Below are positions 21,582 through 33,390 of a stretch of DNA of 64,000 bases, piece after piece. Position 1 is the stretch's first letter, and each line of letters begins with the position of its first letter. This DNA comes from Hygrophila difformis (Eukaryota; Streptophyta; Magnoliopsida; Lamiales; Acanthaceae), in assembly GCA_030278955.1 (NCBI GenBank), contig JAOANR010000001.1, forward strand, positions 36,963,708 to 37,027,707. The letters run 5' to 3'. Below the pieces are notes generated by a model that saw nothing but the letters and a program-made list of their open reading frames with translations, did not search any database and was not told the DNA's origin. The translations under genes were made by a program, and so were the position numbers.

Positions 21582-22063
21582 ATGGATTTCCGTGATTATT
21601 CGATTATAGTTTGGAATGTGTGTGGAGTAATGAGTCGCACTGGCCAGCGTTGGTCAGTGAGTTGCTACGACAACATCGGCCAGATGTTTTTTGTATTTTA
21701 GAGCCCAGGGGTGCTTTTGAACGAACGAGAAGCTTTTTTGTCCGCCATGGGTATGTGCCGGTATGTATAAATGAGGCTGTCGGAATGGGGGGAGGCGTCT
21801 GGGTACTCAAAGGCACCCATGTGTCTTGTTCTATTTCAGTAACTGCGGTGTCGGACAGAATGATCACTCTGGAACTATCATTGGGATCTGTGACGTGGCT
21901 ATTCACAGCCATATATGCGGACCCTAATTATCAACGGCGGAAAAGGACTTGGGAGTCGCTGGTGCAGCTTGCTAATGGTATGGACCGACCATGGGCAATC
22001 GTTGGCGATTGGAATGAGATAATTGCAGAGGAGGAGGTGGCGGGTGGTATTTATTTGCAGTAA
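21582..22063 (+). pseudogene. LINE ORF2, endonuclease N-terminal part
   Basis: ORF2 starts at ATG 21582 with IIVWNVCG, the start of the APE-like endonuclease that nicks target DNA. The frame then shifts near 21640 and continues as the frame open from 21611, with DVFCILEPRG (catalytic Glu), MGGGVWVL, WLFTAIYADPNYQRRK and WAIVGDWNEI (catalytic Asp-Trp-Asn). A TAA at 22061-22063 interrupts it; the same frame reopens at once. Confidence 0.87.
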
Positions 22064-22996
22064 AGGGCGAAGGAACTTCGAGATACATTGAGTCAATGCA
22101 GGTTGATGCAATTACCAACTGTTGGTCTTGAATTCACTTGGACAAGGCCGGCTGGGGGAGGGAGGCGTATCAGCAAAAGACTAGACAGGGGTATGGCTAC
22201 GCTATCCTGGATGGAGAGATTTGAGGAGGGACGGATCATTCACCTGCCTAGGCTGGGATCGGACCACTGCCCGCTTCAACTGGTGTGTGGAGACCGGTTC
22301 AAGCATTGTGGGCGGCCACCGTTCCGATGGGAGGCCGCTTGGAGTAAGCATCACGACTACATCGAGGTGATCCGAAATGGTAAGGAGCGAGGGGGGTCTC
22401 TTCAAGGGATGCTTGAAGATATTCAGGCTCGATCATCCGAATTTAACAAGGAGGTATTTGGGAACATTAGGGACCGAAAGCGGAAGCTGAAGAATCGGAT
22501 CTTGGGGGTGGAGAAAAGGCTAGTACATGTGGATTCGGCATGGCTATGGCGGAAGTTGGGCGAACTGCAAAGGGAGTTGGAGGCAGTGTTAGTGGAGGAG
22601 GAGATATTATGGCATCAAAAGTCTCGAGATCAATGGATTCGTCTCGGGGATCGTAACACACGATACTTTCATGCCCGCACTCGGGTTAATCGGAAACGCA
22701 TGAGGATATATGGGCTGGAACTACAGGATGGCACATGGGAGGAGAACCCGGATCGGCTGCATGACCACGCAATCGAGCATTTTACTTCCTTCTTCCGCCA
22801 GGGGGCGTTGGAGGGTATTGGGGAGGGCCTGGTGCCTCTTGATCGCTTTTCGGAGGAGCACAAGGGATGTCTAGAGAAGGCTATTACACCGGGGGAGGTT
22901 GAGGAGGCACTACATTCGATGAGATCGCTAGCCGCTCCGGGACCTGATGGATTTCCCGCGGCATTCTTTAAGGAATATTGGAATATTCTGCGGTAG
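22064..22996 (+). pseudogene. LINE ORF2, endonuclease end and start of RT
   Basis: In frame with the preceding part across the TAA at 22061. It shows LEFTWTRPAGGGRRISKRLDR and LGSDHCPL, the catalytic His at the end of the endonuclease. A helical linker follows, then WIRLGDRNTRYFHA and the RT start LAAPGPDGFPAAFFKEYW. It ends at a TAG at 22994-22996 and continues in the same frame, so this too is a simple nonsense codon. Confidence 0.87.
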
Positions 22997-23002
22997 CCGG
23001 TC

Positions 23003-25648
23003 GTGGACATGGTAATGAATATTGTGAGTACGAGGAAGCTACCAAGTAAGTTGGGACATGCATATATGTGTTTGATACCGAAAGTTGAGATCCCTCGCAC
23101 ACTTAGCCACTTCCGGCCGCTCACGTTATGCAATGTGACGTTTAAATTGGTGATAAAAATTCTCGTCCGGAGGCTGCGACCAATCTTATGTGAGGTTATC
23201 AGTCCTTTTCAGTCGGCATTTCTCCCTGGGAGGGGTACGGCTGATAACGGGGTTATACTGCAGGAGATTGTTTCCACCATGGAGAGCTCGAGGGCTATGG
23301 GCAAGGCGGCTGTGATCAAGATTGATCTTGCCAAGGCATATGACACTGTCAGGTGGGACTTTCTAGCTAGCTGTCTCGACGAGTTGGACCTACCAAGGGG
23401 ATGCAGGGAACTTATTATGGAGTGTGTGTGTTCGGCTAGTTTTTCTATTCTATGGAATGGGAGTCCCATTGGAATGGTGAAAGCGGAGCGAGGATTGCGC
23501 CAGGGCGATCCTTTATCCCCATACCTCTTTGTGATAGTTATGGAGAAATTGTCGCGGACGATTCTGGATGAGGTAGCTAGGGGGCGGTGGCGGCCGATTC
23601 GATTGAATAGAGGTGGCGTGGGGATCTCGCATCTCATGTTCGCCGACGATTTAATTTTCTGTTCAGAGTTGGATGAGGGTAGCATCACCTGCATGGGAGG
23701 AGTACTTGATAGGTTCGGCTCGCGGGCAGGGTTAATGATGAACGCATCGAAATCTTGTGCTATTTGCTCGACTGATGCGACTGATTTGGAAAGAGAATTG
23801 CTGACTTCGAGGCTTGGGGTGGCGGTAGTTCCGGAGTTAGGATCCTACTTGGGATTCCCTATTATTCATGGGCGCATGAGAGTGGCACACTTTGATCCTT
23901 TGCTTCGTAAAATGGAGGCGCGGCTGGAAGCTTGGGCGAAGATCCTCTTGAACAAGGCCGGGCGTGTGACGCTAGCGAGGAGTGTTCTCTGCTCGTTGCC
24001 AGTCTACATCATGCAGCTACATCTTTTACTGAAGACTGTCTGTAATGCAATTGACAACATTTTGCGGAGGTGGATATGGAAGGGGAGTAAGGCTAGGGGA
24101 CTTCATCTAGTCAATTGGGAAGCTGTCACCAGACCGAGGCGGATAGGGGGGCTTGGCATTCGGACGAGTAGGGAGATGAATGTGGCACTCATGGGGCGTT
24201 TGCTATGGGATCTTGTGATGGACTCGAATAAGCTTTGGGTCCAAGTTATGAGGGGGAAATACCAGCTGGAGGCGGGACTCTTTCCTAGAGACCATTACCG
24301 AAGCACAAAAGTGTGGAAGAGCTTGATCAAGGTTGGCAAGTCCCTGGAGACAGGATTTGGCATACGGATAGGACGGGGGGACTGCTCGTTTTGGTACTCC
24401 CCATGGAGGGAGGGAAAGTGTTTACATGAATTGGTGCCATATGTCCACTTCAATGATATGCACTTGCAGGTTAAGGACGTGATCAATAATGGGGCTTGGA
24501 GTCTTAATACACTTTACACTCCTCTCCAGGAAGACGTAAAGGACAGGCTTCTCCAGACGGCCGTGCCTTTCTTGAATGATGGGGTTCCGGATGTAGTGCA
24601 TTGGCGACTTGATGATAGCGGGAAGTACTCGGTAAGATTAGGATATAATTATATCCGAGCGGCTGGAGGAGAAGTTGGAGGATGGACCTGGATGTGGTGC
24701 CAAGGTATACCGGAGAAGGTTGGTATTCTTTTTTGGTTAATTAGTCAGAACGCACTGCCATGTAATTATTTCAGATTCCATAGAAGATTATCCAGCTCCC
24801 CGTTATGTTCCATTTGTTGGGATCAGGAGGATGATTGGGTGCATGCATTGTTCAGATGCACGTGGGCGAAGGAGGTATGGCGTCGGGTGGGGGTTTTCCA
24901 GAGGCATACCCAGCCGCTTCATGCTTTGTCGAGGGAGGATACTCGATTCTGGTTGGAATGGATGTGGAGGACGTTTGGACTGCAATTTGTGGCTACCATG
25001 TGGATCGTGTGGCAAGAGAGAAATGAGCGCATCTTCCGACATAATGGAAGCACGACAGACAGCCTGGTGTTTAAGGGGATGCGGTACTGGCAATGCTTGA
25101 GCGCTGCTGCATCCATGGCGAGGACTGAGAGGCAGCTGGAGGTGGTTAGGTGGACGAATGGAGAGGTGCTCGGGGACGTACTCCATTCTGATGGATGTGC
25201 GCTGGCGAGTCCGAGCAGGGCGGGGTTCGGTGCCGTGATCAGAGGAGCGTATGGGGCGTGGAAAGGTGGTTGCGGGGGTTATTTGGGCGATCGACCGATC
25301 TTGGAGGCGGAGATGATAGCTTTGTGTAGTGGACTTCGTTTGGCGGAAAGCTTGGGTGTCCAATTGAGCTGCTGCTTTGTCGATTCCATGGAGGTGGTTC
25401 GGATGGTGCTGGGAGAGGTGGGATCGGGTCATCGATTGTGGCCCATTCTCAAGGAGGTGCGGGATCAGATTCGGAGGGCGGATTGTCAGCTTCGGCATCT
25501 CTATCGAGAAGGAAATTCAGTGGCAGATGCACTTGCGAGGAAGGCTACTCTGACAGAGGAATTCTTCACGACATGGGCATTCCCGCCAGACGAGGTGGTG
25601 GATAAGTTAGCTAGCGATATGGAGGGTGTTGGCTACCTGCGGCGCTGA
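23003..25648 (+). pseudogene. LINE ORF2, reverse transcriptase, zf-RVT and RNase H
   Basis: An 881-codon open frame, same frame as 22064-22996. Domains in order: RT fingers and palm (LSHFRPLTLCN, FQSAFLPGRGT, IKIDLAKAYDTV, GLRQGDPLSPYLF, and the FADD catalytic box near residues 213-216, about 23639-23650); thigh and linker; the zf-RVT region (YSVRLGYNYIR ... KVGILFWLISQNALP ... CSICWDQEDDWVHALFRCTWAKEVW, about residues 535-635); and a C-terminal RNase H (HSDGCALASPSRAGFGAVIR ... LEAEMIALCSGLRLAESLG ... REGNSVADALARKA, about residues 725-850). Such an added RNase H is known in plant L1 lineages. The catalytic residues look intact. Confidence 0.92.
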
Positions 25649-25752
25649 TCGGTTTTGACTTTTATGTCTCGGTTTTTTTCTTTTCCTTCCTTTTTCTTCT
25701 TCTTCTTTTTATTTGTATTTGCTCGCCTTTTTAGGCTGTGTTACCAAAAAAA
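25649..25752 (+). other. LINE 3' untranslated end and A-rich tail
   Basis: A pyrimidine-rich stretch (TTTTCTTTTCCTTCC) followed by TTAGGCTGTGTTACCAAAAAAA. No classic AATAAA is needed for this type. The target duplication follows directly. Confidence 0.75.
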
Positions 25753-25851
25753 GAAAGGCGCAATCTTACGGTAGAGTTTATTCAAATTCACCCGTCTTAG
25801 CCTGCAAAAGGCTTACTATTTATTGTTCGTCGCATTCTAGCGATAACAATT

Positions 25852-25868
25852 TGGCGACCACAGTGGGA
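25852..25868 (+). other. Primer binding site of Tat-A
   Basis: TGGCGACCACAGTGGGA begins three bases after the 5' LTR end (25848). It resembles the TGGCGCCCACCGTGGGG-type primer sites of Tat/Ogre elements, with substitutions. Confidence 0.75.
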
Positions 25869-25905
25869 GACGATTGAAACGTCTACCATAGATCAATTAT
25901 CAAAT

Positions 25906-26759
25906 TTGGAAAGTTTGGATAGCTTGGTGTTAAGATCACGAGTGATATCCCGGATAAATACGTCCACGCCAAGAACATCCACTAGCACTACTACTGGCGG
26001 AATTCCGCCACCACCTGTGCCGCCCACAACAGGGCATAATACTGCCAGTGTAAATGTTGTACCAATGGACTTAATACCAAATCTGATGAATCAATTTACA
26101 GAACTATTGGACAACCGTTTGGCAGCTATGCGGAATGAGTTATCCGCACAAGCCTCACCTCAGGGAGTTTTTGCTCAAGGGCCATCTGCGGCCAACATGG
26201 GCAACTTCCCACTCAGAACAACAAATGGCGTACCCTTAGGGCAAGGCCAGATGCTCACTCCACCCCCAGTTTTGCCAACTTTTGGCATGGGAGAGGTGCA
26301 ATCACAGAACTATGATAGGCCGGAAGCCAGTAACAACAGGGGAAAGCGGCCGGCGACGACGTATCCCAACAATATTCCATTGGGAGGACAACCTGCTTTT
26401 GTCCCTACCAATGTGGAGAACTATCCAGTGGATACATCTTCAATCCGGCCAATGGGAGAGCTAGGTGGAAATCAGGAATCATGGAGGCCACCTATGGCCA
26501 ATCCGTCGGGTCCCAACAACCATTAAGCACCTCCCATGATACACACTCCCCAAAACCTGGGGATGCCAGTTGATGGCTATAATCCCAACCCTAATATGCC
26601 AGCCCCTCCACAAGGCCCTGCCATCGATCCTGATATTTTAGCAGATATGTTACGAGATCAATTTGGCTTCACTGTACGGCCAACCGGTCGAATGGCATAG
26701 CAAAAGCCTTACCCAGAGGCTATAACACGTGACTACCCACTTCCTTGAGGATTCAGGGT
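25906..26759 (+). pseudogene. Tat-A Gag, N-terminal part, cut by LARD-E
   Basis: Ser/Thr/Pro-rich N-terminal region of a Tat-type Gag, first open from a TTG at 25906 with no in-frame ATG before 26065, so the original start is not clear. In-frame stops occur at 26524 (TAA), 26698 (TAG) and 26746 (TGA). The frame resumes after the LARD-E insertion at 35402: the last codons before 26759 and those after 35406 join in one frame once the insert and one AGGGT copy are ignored. Confidence 0.75.
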
Positions 26760-28763
26760 TGATGCGTGATTTTCACCACTCATATTTTACCACAAGCGGA
26801 TGGTTGTCATCAAGTAATAAAAACCGGTGAATACCGGGTCGAACCCAAGGGAATTCAGAATATTATTTCATTCTGGAGAAAACTTAGTCATTTTAAGTTC
26901 ATTAATAATATATTTTATATTTTGAAAAGAGTTTGTTTAATTCTAATGGTGATTAAATTAAACTGATAGCAATAAAAATAAATATAAAGCAGATAAAAAT
27001 TTAATATAATAAAAAATAAAAATAAGATATTTGTTTGTAATGATTTAGAATATGTCATCTTTATATAAAAGTGAAATTGCATAATGATTTAGCATTTCCC
27101 AATGTCTAAAAAGATCAATTTCAGCATAATTAATGATTTTATAAAGATTAAATATATGCCAATTTCCTAATTTTCATAATTTGTAAAAACAGACTTCATG
27201 GAAGCTGATTAAATTATCTAACATTCTGCAATCATCAGTCTAGGCATAAATTTGAGTCTTTCCCAAGCATACAAATTTTCCTATTGTGATCATACGACAC
27301 ATTTCATTTCCCAAATCAGCGTGTACATGCCAGAATCTATTTTAATGTGATTTATTCCCAAGACCGGTACTAAAATCTAATTTCCACTTTTTATCTCCCG
27401 ATTTAGCAAAGTAGAAATCATACAGATTAGATTCTAACATTTAAATATGCAGAATAGTATAAATAATTTAACAATTATGGTAAAATATTGATAAAACATG
27501 GTAAAATGGATTAAATTAGTAATATTAGAATGCAGATAGATTAGAATTATTGCCAGATTACTAAAAATAGCGAATTACAGATTGATCGATCAATTTAGGC
27601 TTTAGCAGATTAATGATTTGAATTGCAGATTTAGAAAAACACAGAGTATCGATCAAATTGTTGGCAAGTAACACATAATCCTAATGCAAATCTTAACATC
27701 TTTACAGATTAATCCAAATTTAACACAGAAACATTGATCATCAAATTACTTCCATAAAAGATGAATTCGTACTTCAAAGTGATTCTGAACTCCCGTTCTA
27801 GAACACTTCTAACACGAATAATACAGAAATCCATTTACAAACATGAAAACAGTAGGAAATTATGTTTAAAAGCAAATCCTAAACATTACAAAGCGAGAAA
27901 AAGAAAGGCAACACCTAGAATGCGAAGAACACAGTCAGAGAAGACGCTCCGATCACTTTCTCCGGCATGGTTTGGTGTTTTCGATCTTCTTCTCCAAAGT
28001 TGCAGAGTCCTCCTGAGAGTTTTTGGTCGAATTATGAGTCTGGCTTGAGTCTCCAATGAAGAGAATGACGAAAAACCGCGTTTAAAACCGAGTTCGGGAG
28101 GTTAGAAAACTGCCCAACCGCGACTGTGGCGCAAAAAGTGGCGCTTGGAAGAGGTTTTCGGCGCCACCAAGGAGAGCTGGCGCATACGAAGATTTTCCGA
28201 ATTTCTGAAATTGGCGCAAAAAGTGGCGCATAAAGGCACTTTTATGCGCCGCCAAGAAGGAGCGGCGCATTCTGACAATTTCCAAATTTCTGATTTAACA
28301 GCGGCGCAAAAAGTGGCGCCTGGAGGTGTTTTTATGCGCCACCAAGCTTAAGCGGCGCATCCTGAAGCTTTTTTCCATCCGAAATTTTTCTAAGTGTCGA
28401 GTGGCGCCTGATGTGGCGCTCAAGCATGATTTTAGGCGCCACCATGCCTATGTGGCGCATTCTGGAGCCTTCCAGTGTTGAAAATTCCGAATTTTGCATC
28501 CTTTGACCTCCGAACATCTTCTTTCTTCATTTTAATGCCTGAAACATCATTGCAATGCATTAGGTTTGCCAAAGTCTTATTAAAAACACATAAAAACATG
28601 GTAAATTTAACCTAAATAAGCCGAATCTAACCATGATCACTTGAAAAATAAAAACACATGAAATACATCTAAAAGTGCAATGAATTAAGGTAAAATGCAC
28701 TCATTTTGGACATATTGTGGTATAATTTAAGCTTGTATAATTGTGGTTTCTCAGGGTGCATCA
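26760..28763 (-). repeat. 3' LTR (left) of LARD-E
   Basis: On the plus strand it starts TGATGCGTGATTTTC and ends GGGTGCATCA; on the minus strand it runs TGATGCACCC...CATCA. It is almost identical to 33397-35401. It contains a GGCGC-rich array at 28127-28466. Confidence 0.94.
28127..28466 (-). repeat. GGCGC hairpin repeat array in the left LARD-E LTR
   Basis: Four diverged units begin at about 28127, 28212, 28302 and 28402 (spacing 85-100 bp). The first three open with TGGCGCAAAAAGTGGCGC or a close form, followed by ATGCGCC(A/G)CCAAG and a GGCGCAT box. The GGCGC and GCGCC boxes pair with each other, so a transcript could form serial hairpins. The same array is at 34765-35104 in the other LTR. 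Confidence 0.85.
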
Positions 28764-28764
28764 A

Positions 28765-28777
28765 CATCCTCACACTT
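28765..28777 (-). other. Polypurine tract of LARD-E
   Basis: On the minus strand AAGTGTGAGGATG lies directly before the LTR start TGATGCACCC. It is the plus-strand primer position for the element. A hairpin (ATTGCTC / GAGCAAT, 28782-28802) sits just upstream in element orientation. Confidence 0.7.
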
Positions 28778-30244
28778 AAATATTGCTCGTCCCTTGAGCA
28801 ATGAAATTAATTAACACATCAACATGCCAATCAAGATAATAAGGATGAAGTCTCTACAGTTCTGCCAAATCATAGATTTCAACAACGCAATGAGCTAAAA
28901 AGGTTCAAAGTTTAATGTGCTAGAATAAGGTAAATTGTCATGCATCAGTTGTCAAAACCAGATATCCAAAGCATTTACAGTACAAAAAGCAGATTAATCA
29001 CACATAGCAACTCAAAATGGGAGAGTGAATAATGTAAATATGCTTTTCTATTCCTGTCTTCAAATTTGCTCAATTAATGACTCGGTTTCACAATTATTCC
29101 AGACACTTTGGCTGAGTTGTAGACGGTTGAATTCCAAAAGCTACTCATGTCTAAGAATACGTGCCAGTCATATAGCCAAGAGTTTATAATTATTCTGTTT
29201 AATACCCCTTTATTCAACATTTTCTCTTTTTTTTTTTTTTTGATCTTGCATTTTCTAATTTTTTTTCTTTTCTTTTTGCAAGATATAATTACTGTTTTTC
29301 TTCATTTCATTTTGTTTGTTTTTTTTTTTTAAAATAGGGGTTTTACTCTGACTTTATTGTAATTAAGCATTTAAGGAGACATGGAACGAGCATATTCATA
29401 TAAAAATAATGATAACTCTCCACATAACAAATAAACCAGTCTAATTAATCAAAGGCTTTCGGCAAGGTAAGTAGAATCGTCACCAAAGTTCGAACAACTA
29501 GCATGACAATTTAACAAAGTCTAGGACTTTAAACTGAGAATCATAATGCTCATTAAGTTGTAAAATCGGATCTAAGCAGAACAATTAGACTTATTCAGAT
29601 TTCTCTTAAGATTGGCTGTGATGTGGTAATTCAAATAATAGCACACTGTGAAAACACAATTTAATCTAAAATATTCAACATATCCAACCTAAAGCATTTA
29701 CCATATTTATTCTAAACATAAAGAAATATTAAAAACATAACTAAGCTCTTATCCATTTATTCCCATGCAATTTAGTAAACATAAAACATGAAAAGATCAC
29801 ACCTGGAATGTTTGGGGCTTTGAATTTCACTTCATCATCACGACTGTCATCTTGCTCCTTTGTTGGCATATCCTGCTTCTAATATGTATATATAACAATT
29901 ACTCAAGAAAATATGATTGTTAGTGCATATGGGAATTCCAAAGTAATCAGAATCATAAAACACCATCCATAATTCAAATTATAACATTTAACAGCAATTT
30001 TCAGCAACTTTAATAAGTATGAACAGATTTGATAGATAATAAATTTCAGAATTCACCAAAAGCAAAACATCATAAGTTCTAGAGCAGAATTTACAGCAAA
30101 ATGCCAACTATAGCAAAATATACCTCATTCTTCATGATAATTCAACCATGGATAATGTATTAAATAAATTGTTTATGCATTGAATAAACTAAATGGACCT
30201 GTTGATGAAGAATTTCGAGAATGTGATCATAATAGGAACTCATC

Positions 30245-30285
30245 CATCCTCACACTTAAACTGAACTACCGGTTTAGTTTAAGTG
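30245..30285 (-). other. Internal polypurine-like box with hairpin (LARD-E, copy 1)
   Basis: CATCCTCACACTT (30245-30257) overlaps a stem whose arms are CACTTAAACTGAAC (30253-30266) and GTTTAGTTTAAGTG (30272-30285), 14 pairs with one wobble and a 5-base loop. Confidence 0.6.
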
Positions 30286-30822
30286 CATAATGGAAGATTT
30301 AAAATATGGGATTAAAACTTTTTAATTTCAAAAATAAGAATATAGCATGCATTTAAAAAGTTAGACTGAATTAGATCATAACTTTTAAATAGATAAAAAT
30401 TTTAGCTTTTTTAATATGATCTATACATCATAATTTATTGATTTTAATGCCTGCATTGTGTAAAATCATAAAGATTCGACACTTCAACATCATTAATCCC
30501 GCTTCTTCATCAATTATCATGGTTATTTACTTTCCTGTTATCAAATCAACAGCTCACAACATTCCAGTTTAACATGATTCAAGTAAGAGCTATTTTATTA
30601 GAATAAAAAAACATGCACAAACATAACTTAAACATAAATATAAACTTAACCACATGCTTACCATATTAAATATAATAAACCACCTAAGTAATGCATAGCA
30701 GAGCAAACCAATATTCATAGCAAGAACATCCAACCAAGTAACAAAGGTATTTCTTATACATTATTTGTGGAACCTGGTTACACAAAAACTTCGGGTTAGT
30801 GTTAAATATATGCATTGCTTTC

Positions 30823-30864
30823 CATCCTCACACTTAAGTTTAAACCAAAAGTTTAACTTAAGTG
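30823..30864 (-). other. Internal polypurine-like box with hairpin (LARD-E, copy 2)
   Basis: The same 13-mer (30823-30835) overlaps a stem with arms CACTTAAGTTTAAAC (30831-30845) and GTTTAACTTAAGTG (30851-30864), 14 pairs with one bulged base and loop CAAAA. Confidence 0.6.
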
Positions 30865-33029
30865 CAATATATAAAGCAAACATATATCAACCTAGAATGT
30901 GGGATTTAAACAACTAAATGACCAATATATTTTATTTTAAAAGCTATAAGTTCTAAGTCTCTTATAAATTTAAGAAAATCACTTTTTAGAACTTAAAACT
31001 TATTATTAAAGCTCACCAAATTAGCAAACTAGTTCTTATTAATGATTCGAAATAATGATCAAGAACTTTTAGTTTATTATTTTAAATAACATAAGTTTGC
31101 CCTTTTAGTTAAAAATTCATAGGATGAGTTTTTATGATAAAAATGTTTCTTTTTCATAAATTAGAAAAACATAAAGTTTCAAGCTTTAATGTTACCAAAA
31201 TTTATTAATGTAGATTAAAACAACATGGTTAACAATATTCATATATCAACTTAAAAGATTAAACCTGTTATTTTAACTCATTTTTATAAGAAAAATTCAT
31301 ATTTCAGATACTGTAATACCATTTTCCAAAGAGCTGTAATCTGAAATTTTACAAACACTCTATAAATTTGGCATAGGTCTTGAAAATATGTTCTAACACT
31401 CATATTGTTCATTTTAAACGAAGATTTATACATTTAAACCAATTTTAATCCCACATTCTACATAACCCAAAATTTAATTAACAACAAAAATACTAACAAT
31501 AATACATACCAAATCACAAAATTGGACGAATTATTGAACTAGGATAGCTATTCTTATCCCAAATTGAAGCTTTGAAGCACTTTGACAAGAAATCCCCAAA
31601 TTTGAGAAGCTAGGGTTCTTGAGCCTCAATTTCAGCTTCAATTATCGAGTACATTTCAGCTTCTACTTTCACCACATAACATTTACTACTTAATTATTAA
31701 ATTAGAAATATGGTGGGCACATTTTATTAGCAAAATTAAAAACTTAAACAAATAAGCATAACATGACATCAAATGAAAATAAAAATATGCATAAACCATA
31801 AATATGATAATAAAGACAAACAAAAACAGATTATTATTATTTTTATTTATATTTATTATTATTATTTTTATTTTATTTATTTATTATTATTATTATTTAT
31901 TTTTTATTTGTTTATTTTTAAAGAAACTGTGGTGGAAGGGAAATTGAGGATGATGACTGCGGTTGTGAGATTCAATAGAGAGAGGACTGTGAAAGATAGA
32001 ACAGGAGGGAGATGACTATTTTATTTTTTTAAGGTTTAAATTAAATGGGTAGGTTTTTAAGCCCAATTAGAAGATCTATGATTAAATTTGAGCTAATTGG
32101 AGATGAATTAGAATGGACTTTTGTAAAAATTCAAGTTTGGTACAAACCCAACGATTCCATTTAATACTACATGTGGTGCTCAAACAAGTTTTGACGCATT
32201 ATTAGTATGAATGAAATCCAAAATGCCTTGTTTGTGCTACTTTCGGTGCTTAACTGAGTTTTCGAAAACCATTTACGAAGAGTGGCATCTAAAACTCAGT
32301 TTTTTTTTTTTTTACAAATCTTGTAGCAAAAATAGGGTGTGATTTGCTTAATCGAAACATAATATTCCATCCATTTTCCTATTCATCGTAAGAAAAATTA
32401 CCCTAGTTCTAATCATCCTCTATAAATATCTATGAAATTCTGTTCGTTTTCGTCAACCCCTCTATCAATTTATTTCAGTCTTTCTCCTATTCTACTTAAA
32501 TCACCACAAAAGTCTTTCAGTTATTGATCACTCCAATTCTTATTTCGTCTCAGTTCAATTGCATAAGAATCATTTCAAATTACATATAATGAAAATCATG
32601 CAAGAACCATTTTTTTTAACAAGAACCATTTTTTTTTATTGTAAGTAAAACATATAAACTAAAATAAAAGAAAATCAAACATATTAAGCAAAAGACATAA
32701 ATAACTATTACTAAGCATGCAAAGGCATTATGTGGATTCCCTTTCCTAATCAGCTTTCAAAGACAAATGCACCATTTTCTAAATTAAATGTCTAAATGGT
32801 GGGTGCACTTCCATGATCCTGTCATTCATGAGTTATAAGGTCAAATTGCACATCTTTATACAACAATTTAAATAAAGGTAATGCAATCATAAGAAAATTA
32901 TTGATTAACATTCTAATATATCAGCATTCCCTAAAAAAAAACTCATTAAAGTTGTAATGTTGTCAAGAGGTGGAATTTAATCTCAAATTTTCAAGCATCC
33001 AATATCAACACTTGATGTAATGCATTTAA

Positions 33030-33281
33030 TTAAAAGTAATCTAATTTATTGAGAAATACGTACCTCAAGTGTGGTGCTAATACCTTTAAATGAAGTGTAG
33101 GTGGCTTTTCAATCGAGGCTATCCACTTGAAATCCTCAATTATATATGTTGTATACAATTCGCCGCCATCCTCACACTTGTTCTCTTGCAAATCTTCCTC
33201 TTTTTTTTTAGATGAGAAACCCAATATTCTTTCAAATTTCAGGATCACACACTGATTTAGCATGATGCCCTTGCATGACAT
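33030..33281 (-). pseudogene. Athila-type pol remnant in LARD-E
   Basis: A short minus-strand frame contains KPPTLHLKVLAPHLRYVFL (about 33107-33051). This resembles the conserved linker before RT in Athila-type polyproteins, where related elements have PPxLELKPLPxHLKY. Nothing recognisable as gag, protease or RT flanks it. It suggests LARD-E descends from an Athila-type autonomous element by deletion. The rest of the frame is not recognised. Confidence 0.55.
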
Positions 33282-33373
33282 GGAATAGCAAAAAGTTATA
33301 ACAATATTTAAAAAGTAGAAATAACATAAATATATTCAAATGAACTTAAAACAACATAATTTTCACAATAATT

Positions 33374-33390
33374 CCCCGGCAACGGCGCCA
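33374..33390 (-). other. Primer binding site of LARD-E
   Basis: On the minus strand TGGCGCCGTTGCCGGGG lies six bases inside the right LTR border (33397). It is the same site as in Athila-B and Athila-C, and it fixes the element's orientation. Confidence 0.92.

Larger units (their letters stand above)
20121..25752 (+). mobile_element. L1-type LINE inserted in the Tat-A LTR
   Basis: The 16-bp direct repeat GAAAGGCGCAATCTTA occurs at 20105-20120 and 25753-25768, as expected of target-primed reverse transcription. The right end is a short A-rich tail (CCAAAAAAA). ORF1 (DUF4283 plus CCHC) and ORF2 (endonuclease, RT, zf-RVT, RNase H) are present, so the copy is nearly full length. The exact 5' end is uncertain: TAGAGTTTA occurs both just before the ORF1 start (about 20137) and right of the 3' repeat (about 25772), so the repeat may be longer and imperfect, with LINE sequence beginning near 20146. 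Confidence 0.93.
10311..25848 (+). repeat. 5' LTR of Tat-A, interrupted twice
   Basis: Without the inserts the LTR is about 2.5 kb: 10311-10726, 18074-20120 and 25769-25848. It begins TGTTATC and ends GATAACA (25842-25848), a perfect 7-bp terminal inverted repeat, and is followed by the primer site. 10311-10718 matches 48509-48914 in the 3' LTR. It contains a 171-bp tandem array and a TATA box at 19909. Confidence 0.88.
28764..33373 (-). other. Noncoding interior of LARD-E
   Basis: About 4.6 kb, strongly AT-rich, with long poly-T and TTA/TAA runs (29229-29335, about 31830-31920). I see no complete gene on either strand. It contains four identical CATCCTCACACTT boxes (28765, 30245, 30823, 33167), hairpins next to three of them, and one pol-like remnant. 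Confidence 0.8.

Noticed and set aside
22202..25498. Long minus-strand frames opposite the LINE ORF2
   Set aside because: They are shadows of the GC-rich sense coding frame and show no family motifs.
27761..28517. Short frames in the LARD-E LTRs, repeated at 34399-35155
   Set aside because: They appear in both LTR copies only because the LTRs are nearly identical. No domain is seen, and some frames are built on the GGCGC array.
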